The notes: a model not told the origin generated them from the sequence alone. A stretch of 12,887 nucleotides of DNA from Bacteroidales bacterium (GCA_004556005.1 SFJA01000049.1:1-12887); one strand, 5' to 3'. Positions 1 through 8,866 are shown, counted from the stretch's first letter. Translations and numbers: made by a program.

Positions 1-1523
1 GAAAGCCTGCTCTCAAAGTCGTTTGTAGATGCAAGAATCATATTCTTGAACTCCTGCACGGTATAATGCTTGCCGAGTTTTTTTGCATAGGAAAGTGCAA
101 GCGCCACGACACCGCTGACGTGAGGCGCGGCCATCGAAGTGCCCTGCATATAACCGTAATCAGGATTCTTCGTATCTGAATTGAGTTCCGACGGCATAGT
201 CGAAAGCACCATTGAAGCATAACTGGTAAAAGGTGCAAGATATGCCTCGCCACCCGGAGCCACAATGTTGCATCCTCGGCCGTAGTTGGTGTAATATGTC
301 GGCAGGAAATCAGGTCCGAATGCTGAAACGCTGATAAAATCTCTTGTTGCACCGGGATACGAGCAGTTGTTGCGTCCCTCGTTTCCGGCTGCGAATATTG
401 CTATGTTGCCGTCGAGCACACTGTTGTTGCGAGTAGCTTCGAAATACCTTATCGCGTCTATCTCAGCTGGACTCATCTTGTAGTAGGCGGCATCGCCCTC
501 TATTGCCATAGGGAGTCCGTAAGAGCAGGAAATCACAGACGCGCCGTTGTCTGCGGCATATTTGATAGCCCTGGAGAATGAAGCCGAAGACCCCGTCGAT
601 CCATGGGAGAATACCTGGCAGCTCATAATCTTGCAGCCGTTGCCCAAACCGTTTCCGCCTCCGGCAATTCCACACACTCCCTTTCCGTTTCCATTGACTG
701 CAGCAATGGTTCCGGCGATATGCGTAGCGTGACCTGAAGAGCCTTCGTCAGACCAGGTTATGGGACCGTTGTCCTTGAAGTTGTAACCGTATATGTCATC
801 TATGTAGCCGTTGCCGTCTGTATCGCTTCCGTCCTTTTTCTCCTTGGTATTGACCCACATGTTTGCCGCAAGGTCAGGGTGTATGTACTTAACGCCCTCG
901 TCGATTACGGCCACGATAATGGACTCGTCACCTGTTGTAAGTTCCTGCCACACCCTCTCCACGTTGATGTCGGCTCCGGCATATGCGGAATTGCATATTG
1001 TCTTGCTACCGTTGTTCTTGTAATGCCACTGGTCGGCGAGCATAGGATCGTTGAATATTGACGTCAAAGCCGCCTTGGTCAACGGATCGGCGCGCTCTAC
1101 CACTGGTCCCTCATATGGGCCGGACAGAAGTTCCTCCCCGGCTTCCATATATGTATTGTACTGAACGGAAGCTACCGACCTGCTGGCTGCAAGGGTCTGT
1201 GCTACGTCTCCGTTGTCCGTTCCCGGCACAAGGGAAATCTCATACCAGCGGTCAAGACCGAACTGTGCCTCCAGTTCCTCTTTTCCAGGAATGGAAGGGA
1301 ACAGTCTGTTTACGGATGCGACTCCCGGCGCCAAAAGCATAATCTGCTCGCTGGTGGCTCCATTCTCCAGCTTGACAAGCAGAGAGGCAGGATCTGCGCA
1401 TGATTTTGTACCCAGCACCTTTACGGTATCGAAATGCTCTTCCTGCAACTGGACCTCCTGTGTACACGAGAACAAGGCCGCAGCGAAGAAAATAAAGCCT
1501 GCAATGTTTATAAGATGTTTCAT
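1..1523 (-). CDS. S8 (subtilisin-like) serine protease, lipoprotein, 3' end cut by window edge
   Basis: Predicted surface or periplasmic endopeptidase of the subtilase family; 507 complete codons are visible and the C-terminus lies outside the window. The start ATG (1521-1523) begins a lipoprotein signal peptide whose lipobox LFSC places the lipidated cysteine at residue 20. Residues about 30-140 resemble the N-terminal propeptide common in Bacteroidales subtilases. The catalytic domain starts near 155. The triad is visible: Asp208 in VAVIDEG, His265 in GHATHIAGT and Ser463 in GTSMAAPHVSG; Asn381 in AAGNEG is the likely oxyanion-hole residue. An Asp/Gly-rich stretch (231-243) may bind calcium. 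The motifs deviate slightly from the usual D[ST]G and HGTH, but all catalytic residues are kept, so the enzyme should be active. It follows the SusCD-lipoprotein genes after a 69-base gap with a hairpin, so it may be co-transcribed or separately controlled. Family call is secure; substrate is unknown. Confidence 0.93.
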   Translation of the reverse strand, partial: MKHLINIAGFIFFAAALFSCTQEVQLQEEHFDTVKVLGTKSCADPASLLVKLENGATSEQIMLLAPGVASVNRLFPSIPGKEELEAQFGLDRWYEISLVPGTDNGDVAQTLAASRSVASVQYNTYMEAGEELLSGPYEGPVVERADPLTKAALTSIFNDPMLADQWHYKNNGSKTICNSAYAGADINVERVWQELTTGDESIIVAVIDEGVKYIHPDLAANMWVNTKEKKDGSDTDGNGYIDDIYGYNFKDNGPITWSDEGSSGHATHIAGTIAAVNGNGKGVCGIAGGGNGLGNGCKIMSCQVFSHGSTGSSASFSRAIKYAADNGASVISCSYGLPMAIEGDAAYYKMSPAEIDAIRYFEATRNNSVLDGNIAIFAAGNEGRNNCSYPGATRDFISVSAFGPDFLPTYYTNYGRGCNIVAPGGEAYLAPFTSYASMVLSTMPSELNSDTKNPDYGYMQGTSMAAPHVSGVVALALSYAKKLGKHYTVQEFKNMILASTNDFESRL

Positions 1524-1537
1524 ACTGACAACAAAAT

Positions 1538-1569
1538 AGTCCGGTACGCCACCGTCGGCGTGCCGGACT
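1538..1569 (-). terminator. Strong hairpin between the lipoprotein and protease genes, possible terminator or attenuator
   Basis: Two 13-base arms (1538-1550 and 1557-1569) are complementary except for one position, around a 6-base loop. On the minus strand the hairpin is followed by ATTTTGTTG, a short and impure T-rich tract, so it could act as an intrinsic terminator or partial terminator after the 738-residue lipoprotein gene. The odd pair is C/A in the minus-strand RNA but a U-G wobble in a plus-strand RNA; the plus side lacks a T-run. Confidence 0.5.
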
Positions 1570-1570
1570 A

Positions 1571-1578
1571 CAAAGATA
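1571..1578 (-). promoter_or_regulatory. Candidate -7 promoter element for the S8 protease gene
   Basis: The minus strand reads TATCTTTG here, a full match to the Bacteroides -7 consensus TAnnTTTG. No TTTG is found at the expected -33 position (about 1599-1602), so the promoter would be weak or activator-dependent. The predicted start site falls at about 1565, inside the upstream arm of the hairpin at 1538-1569. Confidence 0.3.
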
Positions 1579-1592
1579 GTAAAAATACTCGC

Positions 1593-3809
1593 TTATTTTA
1601 CGATAAAATCGCTCGGAGTGAACTCAACCTTGCGTGAGTTCTTGCTTGCAGCCTCGTTCTTTACTACATCCATAGTAACGTAGTTGCAACGGAAGCTTGG
1701 CTTGGCAGGGAAGAAACGCTCCTTGGCAGACTCCTTGACCTCAAGGCTTGCGATTGACGCAGGTGCGGCAGCTGAGGCGCCGGAAGTCAGATCCCTAACC
1801 TTGGTGGCTGAGAAAGATGTGAACAGGTCAAGCCAACCCAAACCCTTGGTCCCGTTGTAATCGGTAACGTAAAGACCGAACATTCCAGAAGGCTGGCTGA
1901 ACTTGCCCTTACCTGTAATGGTGAACATAATCGGATTGCCATCATCGCTTGCACTTGCAAACAGGGCGGCCTGGTCATTCTCCTCGTCAGCGAGAATAAG
2001 CTGCCAGTCGTAGAAGAGCATACGGTTGGTATCCTGATCAAAATCGATGTAAATAGGAGCATCGAGTTCGATACCATAGAACGTGGTAACCATAAGATTG
2101 TACCATTCATCATCACTAGGTTCGATAACCATTGGAAGCGGTTCGAGCGGACCGTTGAAATATGAAGTGATCGACGTTGAATAAACACCGGTCATATCTT
2201 CAAGGCTAACCACAAGCTTGCCTGTTGTCTTGGCAGAAGCCACATCGAAGGCATAAGCGTAACCGTTGGATGCCCAGGCAAGAACCGAATACTCTGTTCC
2301 CGGAACACAGTCCTTGAATACTGCAACATACGATGAAGTGTTCGCAGCCTCGATATCTTCTTCAGCGAGAGACTCGGAAGCGAGAACTTCCTTTACACAG
2401 TCCTCATAATTATTTTCGAGAACTCCCTTCTCAAAGAGACCGATCTTTATGTCGACGAGATCCTGTCCGAAGATATAGTACTCGAGAGTATTGTCAGAAG
2501 TGTCCTCCTTTCCATATTTACCGGTTGCGACAAGGCCTGAATAAAGCTCAACGTCCTTATTGTCACCCTCAGCCACGTAATTGATTGTTGCAGTGGCAGT
2601 TTCCTGAGCCTCTCCAGCTGCGTCGAAAGATACGGCAACAACGGTGTAAACGCCGGTTTCAGGAAGAGTTAACTTTGCGATGCCGTCAGCAGGAAGTGTA
2701 GCGATTCCTTCGGCAGAACCGTCGGCAATCTGGCCTGCATACCTTGTAACCTGTGCAGAGTTGAGGGTTCCTTCATAAACTGCATACTTGACAGCGGCAA
2801 CGTCGACACCAAGATCGAAGTAAACAGGAAGTACACCATCCTGTGTAAATCCGGCCTCAAGTTCCATACTGTAATCCACGAGAGTACAGCCAGGGAATAC
2901 AAGTACTATGGCCTGGTCTTGATCGATAAACGGCCATCCGCCGATTCCGTTCATGAAGATGTACGGAGCAAGCTGGATAACTGCAGGCGAAGCATCTTCA
3001 TTGTACTGGATAACCTTGTTGTAATACCAGTCAGCAACCGTGAAGCTGCTTAATGAAGCAGGATGAACGAGAAGAAGCTCCTCACCATAGTTAGGATGGA
3101 TGACTCCTGTATAGTAAACGTCAAAGTATACGAGTCCATCCTGGTCAGCAACATTGCCAAACAAAGATTCACCCTTCTTCAAAGCCTTGATATACAGGTA
3201 GGTATCCTGCTCGTCACTGAAAATAGGACTTGTAGCGCCAGCATCCAGAATCTCATTCATGGAGATACGGTAGATCGAAGGGTTGAGGTCACTCTGGTAG
3301 TAACGTACGTTACAGGTGAACGGGTCCCAGAATACGCTCATTGTAAAGGTACCTACACCCAAATCGTTCCATTTCTCAACGAGAACTGTAAAGTCAAGGT
3401 TGGATGGAAGTGTAGAATACTTTGAGACAAATTCGTCACCTTCGATTGAGAGACTGACAAGATACTCCTGTCCAACTGCAATTCTTGCATAATCGAACGA
3501 AATGGTGGTTTCAGACTGACCGTCCTCAAACACAGCGTTGACAGGCTTGATATTGAAGATTGAACTGGTATCGCTGACAGTAACAGGCACTACAAGGTCA
3601 CCTTCCGTGTTTGTACGTGCAACGGTGAAGGAAATCTTGGTACTTTCCTCCGGACTCCTTACGATGGCAGTTTCCTGTGCAGGGAAATACACGCCAAAGC
3701 AGTTAGGGTCATCTTCGCTACCTGGCTTGTACTCCTCTACAGGAGAACAAGCAGCCGCAAAGAGCGAAAGAGCAGAGAATGCTGCAAATAATCTATAAAT
3801 TGTTTTCAT
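1593..3809 (-). CDS. Multidomain surface lipoprotein of a SusCD locus (738 aa)
   Basis: A lipoprotein of 738 residues with no enzyme motif that I recognise. The signal peptide ends in a cysteine at residue 21 (FAAAC), followed by a long acidic linker (EEYKPGSEDD) typical of exported Bacteroidota lipoproteins. The rest looks almost wholly beta-stranded and modular. Residues about 38-145 resemble a Calx-beta-like domain (SFTVARTNTEGDL, then FEDGQSETTISF). About 150-330 begins with GVGTFTMSVFWD and contains NPSIYRIS, a pattern seen in other lipoproteins encoded beside SusCD. About 330-535 looks like two fibronectin-III-like modules (PETGVYTVVAVS; VPGTEYSVLAWASNG). About 545-680 is a further beta module. 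It starts 14 bases after the susD stop, so translation is probably coupled. By position it corresponds to SusE/SusF or surface ligand-binding proteins, but similarity to those is not shown. Probably a ligand-capture partner of SusCD; the ligand is unknown. Confidence 0.85.
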   Translation of the reverse strand: MKTIYRLFAAFSALSLFAAACSPVEEYKPGSEDDPNCFGVYFPAQETAIVRSPEESTKISFTVARTNTEGDLVVPVTVSDTSSIFNIKPVNAVFEDGQSETTISFDYARIAVGQEYLVSLSIEGDEFVSKYSTLPSNLDFTVLVEKWNDLGVGTFTMSVFWDPFTCNVRYYQSDLNPSIYRISMNEILDAGATSPIFSDEQDTYLYIKALKKGESLFGNVADQDGLVYFDVYYTGVIHPNYGEELLLVHPASLSSFTVADWYYNKVIQYNEDASPAVIQLAPYIFMNGIGGWPFIDQDQAIVLVFPGCTLVDYSMELEAGFTQDGVLPVYFDLGVDVAAVKYAVYEGTLNSAQVTRYAGQIADGSAEGIATLPADGIAKLTLPETGVYTVVAVSFDAAGEAQETATATINYVAEGDNKDVELYSGLVATGKYGKEDTSDNTLEYYIFGQDLVDIKIGLFEKGVLENNYEDCVKEVLASESLAEEDIEAANTSSYVAVFKDCVPGTEYSVLAWASNGYAYAFDVASAKTTGKLVVSLEDMTGVYSTSITSYFNGPLEPLPMVIEPSDDEWYNLMVTTFYGIELDAPIYIDFDQDTNRMLFYDWQLILADEENDQAALFASASDDGNPIMFTITGKGKFSQPSGMFGLYVTDYNGTKGLGWLDLFTSFSATKVRDLTSGASAAAPASIASLEVKESAKERFFPAKPSFRCNYVTMDVVKNEAASKNSRKVEFTPSDFIVK

Positions 3810-3823
3810 CGTTAATCGGGTTT

Positions 3824-5479
3824 TTAGTCGGTAACACCATCACGGAGAGTCTTATTCTGACCCATTACAGGAAGGTTGCCACCCTCGTTGTCTTCGATAC
3901 CCTCGTTGAAATTGAGTTCGGTTGTGCAGAACCTCATAAGGAGCCATCTGTCATCAGCGGCAACATTGAAGCGGAAAGCGTCAGGAATATTGCTTTTGTT
4001 GTCGTGGAACCTTACGAAAGGCTTGCCGAGACGACGGGTATCGTTGTTGGCAAATCCTTCACCCCAGAGCTCAACCCTGCGCTGGAACCATACCTCGTCT
4101 TCGAAAGTGCGTCCGGTAAGTTCAGCATTGTATGCAGGATCACGGTAAGTCTTGACAAAGTCGTTGAGCACCTTGATACCCTCAGCTGTCTTGCCGCTCT
4201 TGTAAAGGGCCTCTGCCTGGATGAGAAGCATTTCCTCAACCCTCATAAATGGCCAGTCCTCATCATTGAGGGTGGTACCGATAGGGTCGCACGCAAACTT
4301 GACATTGGTATAAGGAAGGAAGGTTGCCTTTACGTCAGCGATGTTTGCGGTTGCAATTTCCTGTCCGACAAGCACGCCGCCGTCAGGGTTAGGGTAGGTA
4401 AGACCTTCGAGAAGCGGAGAGTAGAGATCTTCGTTGACCCACCAGCCCTTGCGCACGTCAGTATCCGGAATCTTGTTATAGAGAAGATTGTTGATGAATG
4501 CGTAGCACTGGGTTGCAGGAGAATAACCGTCAGCGGAGAATGAACGGATCCATGCTGAAGAAGTTGCATAAGGGTAAGTTTTTGCAACGTCCGGAGTCAT
4601 ATCATATCCCCAGAGCCAGTTAGGCTCGGTGATCTTGCAGAATGAAGGCTTGCTGCAATCGGCGATTGATGAAGGAGTGTAGCCTGCTGCAGCCTTTGCT
4701 GCATCCTCGGCTGCCTCTTCCCATTTCTCCATATTGAGATATGCGCGTGCGCGGAGTCCATAGGCGACCTGCTGGTCGATCTTTGACTTGTCTGGCCTCT
4801 GGTAGCCCTCGAGGTACTCGATGGCGGTAGTGAGGTCGGAAAGGATGAGGTCGTAAACTTCCTTCACGGTTGCGCGCGGGTTGTTTGCAACGTCAACGGT
4901 TTCCCGTGTCACGATAGGAACGCAAGGCTCTTCTTGAGCAATAGCGTACCTGAACTGGAAATAAGGAGCGATATTAAGGTAGCAGAATGCCCTGATGGCA
5001 TATGCCTGTCCGACGCGTGCCCTGACGTCAGCGGGGGTCTCCTCGGTAACGTCGCCATAGGCGTTCATCACGTCGTGAGCTCTTGCAACCTCATCATATA
5101 TGCCACGATAACGGATATAAGGGTTTGCGTAGTCTGCGTTTCTTGAAGTAAGCTCTCCACATACTGAGAACCAGTTGTAACCGATGTTAGGCATAGCGAT
5201 ATCGGATGCCTCGAGGTCATTGGAGAATGCCATCATAATGAAGCCAAAGTCATCAGGACGGCTGGAAGAGAAGTTACCATATGAAAGAGGATCGCCGAGT
5301 TTTGTGTACATACCGGTAAATACGGCATCGGCTCTCTGCGGCACGGCTGCAACCGTCGCCTCGTACTGGCTGGCAAGCATGCTGCCACCCTGAGGCTCAA
5401 GCTCATCCATCGACGTGCAGGATGCAACTGAGGCGAGCGCAAGCACTGCAACAAATGAAGTTATCTTGTTGTTAATCAT
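3824..5479 (-). CDS. SusD/RagB-family nutrient-binding outer membrane lipoprotein (551 aa)
   Basis: Surface lipoprotein that, in this family, forms a hinged lid over its SusC barrel and binds the substrate. The ATG start at 5477-5479 gives a short signal peptide with lipobox SVASC (Cys21). Family features include the alpha-helical TPR-like core (RATVKEVYDLILSDL near 210; VAYGLRARAYLNMEKWEEAA near 250) and the C-terminal SusD region with RVEEMLLIQAEALYKSG followed by RRVELWGEGFANNDTRRLG. The length of 551 residues is normal for the family. It lies 19 bases after the susC-like stop, the usual paired order. The family is certain; the ligand (glycan or peptide) cannot be read from sequence, although the downstream protease favours peptides. 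Confidence 0.95.
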   Translation of the reverse strand: MINNKITSFVAVLALASVASCTSMDELEPQGGSMLASQYEATVAAVPQRADAVFTGMYTKLGDPLSYGNFSSSRPDDFGFIMMAFSNDLEASDIAMPNIGYNWFSVCGELTSRNADYANPYIRYRGIYDEVARAHDVMNAYGDVTEETPADVRARVGQAYAIRAFCYLNIAPYFQFRYAIAQEEPCVPIVTRETVDVANNPRATVKEVYDLILSDLTTAIEYLEGYQRPDKSKIDQQVAYGLRARAYLNMEKWEEAAEDAAKAAAGYTPSSIADCSKPSFCKITEPNWLWGYDMTPDVAKTYPYATSSAWIRSFSADGYSPATQCYAFINNLLYNKIPDTDVRKGWWVNEDLYSPLLEGLTYPNPDGGVLVGQEIATANIADVKATFLPYTNVKFACDPIGTTLNDEDWPFMRVEEMLLIQAEALYKSGKTAEGIKVLNDFVKTYRDPAYNAELTGRTFEDEVWFQRRVELWGEGFANNDTRRLGKPFVRFHDNKSNIPDAFRFNVAADDRWLLMRFCTTELNFNEGIEDNEGGNLPVMGQNKTLRDGVTD

Positions 5480-5498
5480 AATACGGTTCGATTAAATG

Positions 5499-8400
5499 TT
5501 AGAAAGTGAGAGTGACGCCACCGGTAACATTACGCATAGCTGAGTATGAGTTGCTGTTGAGACCGGAGCCTGAAGTATAGCTACCGATACCGAGAGAGAA
5601 TCTTGGATCGACACCCTGACGGGCAGAGAGTACATAAAGGTTGTCACCGGTTACGTAAACTCTGAGTGAACCAAGGCCCAGTTTCTTGGCAAATGAAGCA
5701 GGGAAGGTATATCCCAGGGTAATGTTGTCAAGGCTGAGGTAGTTGCTGCTGATCATAAAGCGGTCAACTGCAGTCTGTCCAACGGTATAGTCGCCGTCGA
5801 GGCGAGGGATGTCGGTGTCGGTATTTTCCGGAGTCCAGGCATTGAGGATATCCCTGTGGATAGCCTGTCCAGCACTGTTCTGGCTAAGCATAAGGGCCTG
5901 ATACTGACCATCATAGTACTTGCCACCAAGCTGGAATGAGCACTGGAATGAGAGGTCGAAACCGTAAGCGCTCAGACTTGAACCGAAGCCACCGAAGAGC
6001 TTAGGAAGAGTAGTTCCGCACTCGAACTGGTCTGCTGAAGTAAAGTCGGTAGTGGTGATGATGTTGCCGGTCTCTTTTCCTTCGGCATCCTTCTCCTTCT
6101 TGTAATAGAGGGCCTTTCCTTCCTCGTTGACACCTGCATACTTGCGGAGGTATGACTCGTAGAGAGAGCCTCCGACCTTGTAGATACGGGTGCTTCCCTT
6201 GATACCTGTCTCTGATACTGACTCGTCGAGAGAGAGGATGGTGTTCTTGTAGTGGCTGAGGTTGGCATTTGCAGACCAGAGAATGTTCTGGGTCTTTATG
6301 ATGTCATAGTTGAGTACAAGCTCGAATCCCTTGTTGCTGATTGAACCCACGTTGATTGGAACGAATCCGGTAGGGTTACCTGAAGAAAGCGGAACTTCCT
6401 TGGAGTAGAGAAGGTCGCTGGTGATTCGGTTGAAGATTTCGAAGGATCCTGAAAGACGGGAGTCGAACAATTCAAAGTCGAGACCGGCGTTCAGAGAGTG
6501 TGAAGACTCCCAGGTAAGTTCCTCGTTACCCTTGTATGACATAGTGACGCTGTATTCCTTGGTCTCTTCGTTGTATGAGTGGGTGTACTGGTCTGCGTAT
6601 GGATAGTATGAACCGAGGTTATCGTTACCCTGAAGACCATAGCTTGCCTTGAGTTTCAAGGTGTTGATCCAATCTGCTCCGCTAAGGAAGTCTTCCTTGC
6701 TCATAAGCCAGGCGAGACCCACGCTTCCGAAGTTACCCCAACGGTGTCCCGGAGCGAAACGTGAAGATGCATCGCGACGGAATGAACCGCTGATGAAATA
6801 CTTCTCGTCATAGTCATATCCGGCACGGGTAAGGAAACCTTCAGTCATATAATATGAGGTTGAAGAGGTTGCCTCAAGCTTGCTGGTACCGTCGGCGTTG
6901 TTGAGTTCTCCAACGAACGGGTTGAAAAGGTGATCGTTGTAACCTGACAGACCCTGAGAAGTGAGATTGTAACGCTCGTAACCGGCAAGTACGTCGAAAT
7001 GATGCCTGCTTCCACCGAAGTCGGTCTTGTAGGTGGCAAGGAGCTGGCTGTTTACGGTAAAGAGCCTTGAGTGGGAAACAGATGCGGCTCCGTCATCAGC
7101 TGAAGAAGAACCGAACATGCTGTAGAGGGCGTTGGACCTGGTGTTGTCGTTTGTGAGACCGAGGTTTGCCTGAATGTCGAGGCCCTTGACAGGAGTGAGG
7201 ACTACACCGAACTTTCCGGTGAGCACGTCAGCATAGTTGTGCTTGGCGTTGTACTCATTGTCACGGACAGCGTTTCCGGTAAATGCGGCACGCTTGAAAT
7301 TGGTGTTGTTTGAATCGTAAACGGTACGTCCGTTCTCGGTAAGGATATCGTGAGTGTTGGAATTGCGCACATAAAGAGGATAGATAGGCGCAATGTTGTT
7401 GGCAATGTAGAAGATGTTGCCTGATGAACCCCAACTGTATGATCCCGGAGACTGTGAGTCTGAGTAAGAGTAGCTGAGGTTTGTGGTGAAGCGCAACCAG
7501 GACTTGGCCCTGTAATCGGCATTGATACGGGCTGTGTATCTCTTGTAGTCAGAGTTGCTGATGATACCGCCGTCATTGAGGTAACCTACGCTGGCGTAGT
7601 AGTTGAGTCCGCCAGAGTTGCCGCTGATGGACACGTTGTACTCCTGACGGAGCGAGTTGTGGAACACCTCATCATACCAGTTGTCTGGAATGTAGTAGTA
7701 CTCACCGTCATCGTATCCGAGGGTAGCGTTAGGATTGAGCTTGAAGTTGTGACCTACAAGGTTCTGTCCCTCAGGGAGTGTGTAAACGAGGTAACCGAGA
7801 CCGCCGTTGTTCTCATTGAGGAGGTTTTTGTCGGCATAAGCATAAGCTTCTGCAACGGAAGAACCTGAGTACAGCTTCGAGTTGTACATCAACTTGTACC
7901 AGGTTTCATAGTAAAGACCCGGCTCGGTGATGATATCGTAATTAGGGATGAGTCGTGAGTTTGAACCTACCTTGGCGTCAAACTTTACGTTCGGCACGCC
8001 GTGACCTGCCTTCTTGGTGGTAATGAGAACGACACCGTTTGCACCACGGGCACCGTAGATGGCGCTGGCAGATGCATCCTTGAGGACGGAGATAGACTCA
8101 ACGTCATTAGGGTTGATGTCGCTGATGGAACCGTCGAAAGGCATACCGTCAACTACATAGAGAGGCGCGCTGCTTGCGCTCATTGAGCCGATACCGCGGA
8201 TACGGATTGCGCCGCCGCCTGCAGCAGGGTCACCGGTTGAAGAGATGACCTGGACACCCGGAGTGGTACCTGCAAGGGCGTTGGTCACGGTCGAAGTGAC
8301 ACGCTTTGCAATTTCATCGCTGGAAACGACTGCGGCCGAACCGGTAAACGACTTCTTGGTGGTCGTACCGTAAGCGATGACCACGGTCTCGTCGATGAGT

Positions 8401-8699
8401 TCGAGGTCCGGGCTAAGTGCAATGTCAATCTGACGGCGAGTGCCGACCTTGACTTCCGCACTGTGATAACCAACAGAAGAATACACCAATATACCTTCTT
8501 TTGGCAAGGTAATTGAATAATTACCGTTGGCATCCGACATCGAGCCTACTTTCTCGTTTTTGAGAAGCACATAGGCAAATGGAATGCCCTCACCGGTAGA
8601 TGCATCCGTAATCCTACCTGTCACCGTAACATTCTGGGCAACAGCGGTTACAGAGAACATCACCAAGGCTGTACATAACAGCATAAAGGCTTTTTTCAT
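5499..8699 (-). CDS. SusC/RagA-family TonB-dependent outer membrane transporter (1066 aa)
   Basis: Outer-membrane active importer that draws energy from TonB-ExbBD and pairs with the SusD-like protein. I chose the ATG at 8697-8699 (MKKAFMLL) over an in-frame GTG at 8705, because it gives a standard signal peptide with predicted cleavage after SVTAVA. The mature protein enters directly into a carboxypeptidase-regulatory-like domain (about 24-100: VTVTGRITDASTGEGIPF, then SDANGNYSI). There is no STN signalling domain, so control through an anti-sigma/ECF pair acting on this receptor is not expected. The TonB-box/plug region follows (ETVVIAYGT near 105), then the SusC signature at about 180-225 (PLYVVDGMPF; SVLKDASASAIYGARGANG). 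The remainder is the 22-strand barrel region, ending in the terminal aromatic TLTF expected for BAM-assembled proteins. It is the first gene of the SusCD unit. Length and motifs are intact. Confidence 0.96.
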   Translation of the reverse strand: MKKAFMLLCTALVMFSVTAVAQNVTVTGRITDASTGEGIPFAYVLLKNEKVGSMSDANGNYSITLPKEGILVYSSVGYHSAEVKVGTRRQIDIALSPDLELIDETVVIAYGTTTKKSFTGSAAVVSSDEIAKRVTSTVTNALAGTTPGVQVISSTGDPAAGGGAIRIRGIGSMSASSAPLYVVDGMPFDGSISDINPNDVESISVLKDASASAIYGARGANGVVLITTKKAGHGVPNVKFDAKVGSNSRLIPNYDIITEPGLYYETWYKLMYNSKLYSGSSVAEAYAYADKNLLNENNGGLGYLVYTLPEGQNLVGHNFKLNPNATLGYDDGEYYYIPDNWYDEVFHNSLRQEYNVSISGNSGGLNYYASVGYLNDGGIISNSDYKRYTARINADYRAKSWLRFTTNLSYSYSDSQSPGSYSWGSSGNIFYIANNIAPIYPLYVRNSNTHDILTENGRTVYDSNNTNFKRAAFTGNAVRDNEYNAKHNYADVLTGKFGVVLTPVKGLDIQANLGLTNDNTRSNALYSMFGSSSADDGAASVSHSRLFTVNSQLLATYKTDFGGSRHHFDVLAGYERYNLTSQGLSGYNDHLFNPFVGELNNADGTSKLEATSSTSYYMTEGFLTRAGYDYDEKYFISGSFRRDASSRFAPGHRWGNFGSVGLAWLMSKEDFLSGADWINTLKLKASYGLQGNDNLGSYYPYADQYTHSYNEETKEYSVTMSYKGNEELTWESSHSLNAGLDFELFDSRLSGSFEIFNRITSDLLYSKEVPLSSGNPTGFVPINVGSISNKGFELVLNYDIIKTQNILWSANANLSHYKNTILSLDESVSETGIKGSTRIYKVGGSLYESYLRKYAGVNEEGKALYYKKEKDAEGKETGNIITTTDFTSADQFECGTTLPKLFGGFGSSLSAYGFDLSFQCSFQLGGKYYDGQYQALMLSQNSAGQAIHRDILNAWTPENTDTDIPRLDGDYTVGQTAVDRFMISSNYLSLDNITLGYTFPASFAKKLGLGSLRVYVTGDNLYVLSARQGVDPRFSLGIGSYTSGSGLNSNSYSAMRNVTGGVTLTF

Positions 8700-8725
8700 A
8701 AGCACCTGATGTTAAATGAACTAAT

Positions 8726-8755
8726 AAAAACTAACGTAACGATATTCAAAGCAAA
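8726..8755 (-). promoter_or_regulatory. Candidate promoter A for the susC unit (proximal)
   Basis: The minus strand shows TTTG (8752-8755), an 18-base spacer, and TAGTTTTT (8726-8733), close to the Bacteroides pattern TTTG / TAnnTTTG with the last base different. Transcription would start near 8720, leaving a leader of about 20 bases before the susC ATG. It lies just downstream of the hairpin at 8761-8780, an arrangement that fits a terminator followed by a promoter. Confidence 0.3.
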
Positions 8756-8760
8756 ATCAC

Positions 8761-8780
8761 GCCCAAGGGTTGCCTTGGGC
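8761..8780 (-). terminator. Perfect 8-bp hairpin between atpG and susC, likely terminator of the atp operon
   Basis: GCCCAAGG and CCTTGGGC form a perfect 8-base-pair stem around a 4-base loop. On the minus strand it is followed by GTGATTTTGCTTTG, a weak T-rich tract. It lies about 100 bases after the atpG stop and before the susC start. It could end the ATP synthase transcript, or sit in the susC leader if promoter B is the one used. Confidence 0.45.
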
Positions 8781-8792
8781 ACAAAAGCGGTC

Positions 8793-8824
8793 GCAATATA
8801 GCCAAAAAATTCGTTAAAAACAAA
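8793..8824 (-). promoter_or_regulatory. Candidate promoter B for the susC unit (distal)
   Basis: The minus strand shows TTTG (8821-8824), a 20-base spacer, and TATATTGC (8793-8800). The spacing fits the Bacteroides pattern well, but the -7 box matches only its first part. If used, transcription would start near 8787 and the leader of about 88 bases would contain the hairpin at 8761-8780. Confidence 0.25.
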
Positions 8825-8851
8825 AAGAGACACTATAAACTAACCTAACTC

Positions 8852-8866
8852 TGCCCTTTCCGGGCA
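8852..8866 (-). terminator. Small hairpin just after atpG
   Basis: TGCCC and GGGCA form a 5-base-pair stem around a 5-base loop, 16 bases past the atpG stop codon. The next T-rich tract on the minus strand (TCTCTTTTTGTTTTT, from 8830) is more than 20 bases further on, so a classical intrinsic terminator is doubtful. It may protect the 3' end of the transcript. Confidence 0.2.

Noticed and set aside
1593..3809. Naming the 738-residue lipoprotein SusE or SusF
   Set aside because: Only the position in the locus supports this; the domain pattern does not clearly match those families.
3779..4543. Plus-strand open frame (254 codons) opposite the susD-like gene
   Set aside because: Shadow of the SusD reading frame; no signal peptide, domain or promoter supports it.
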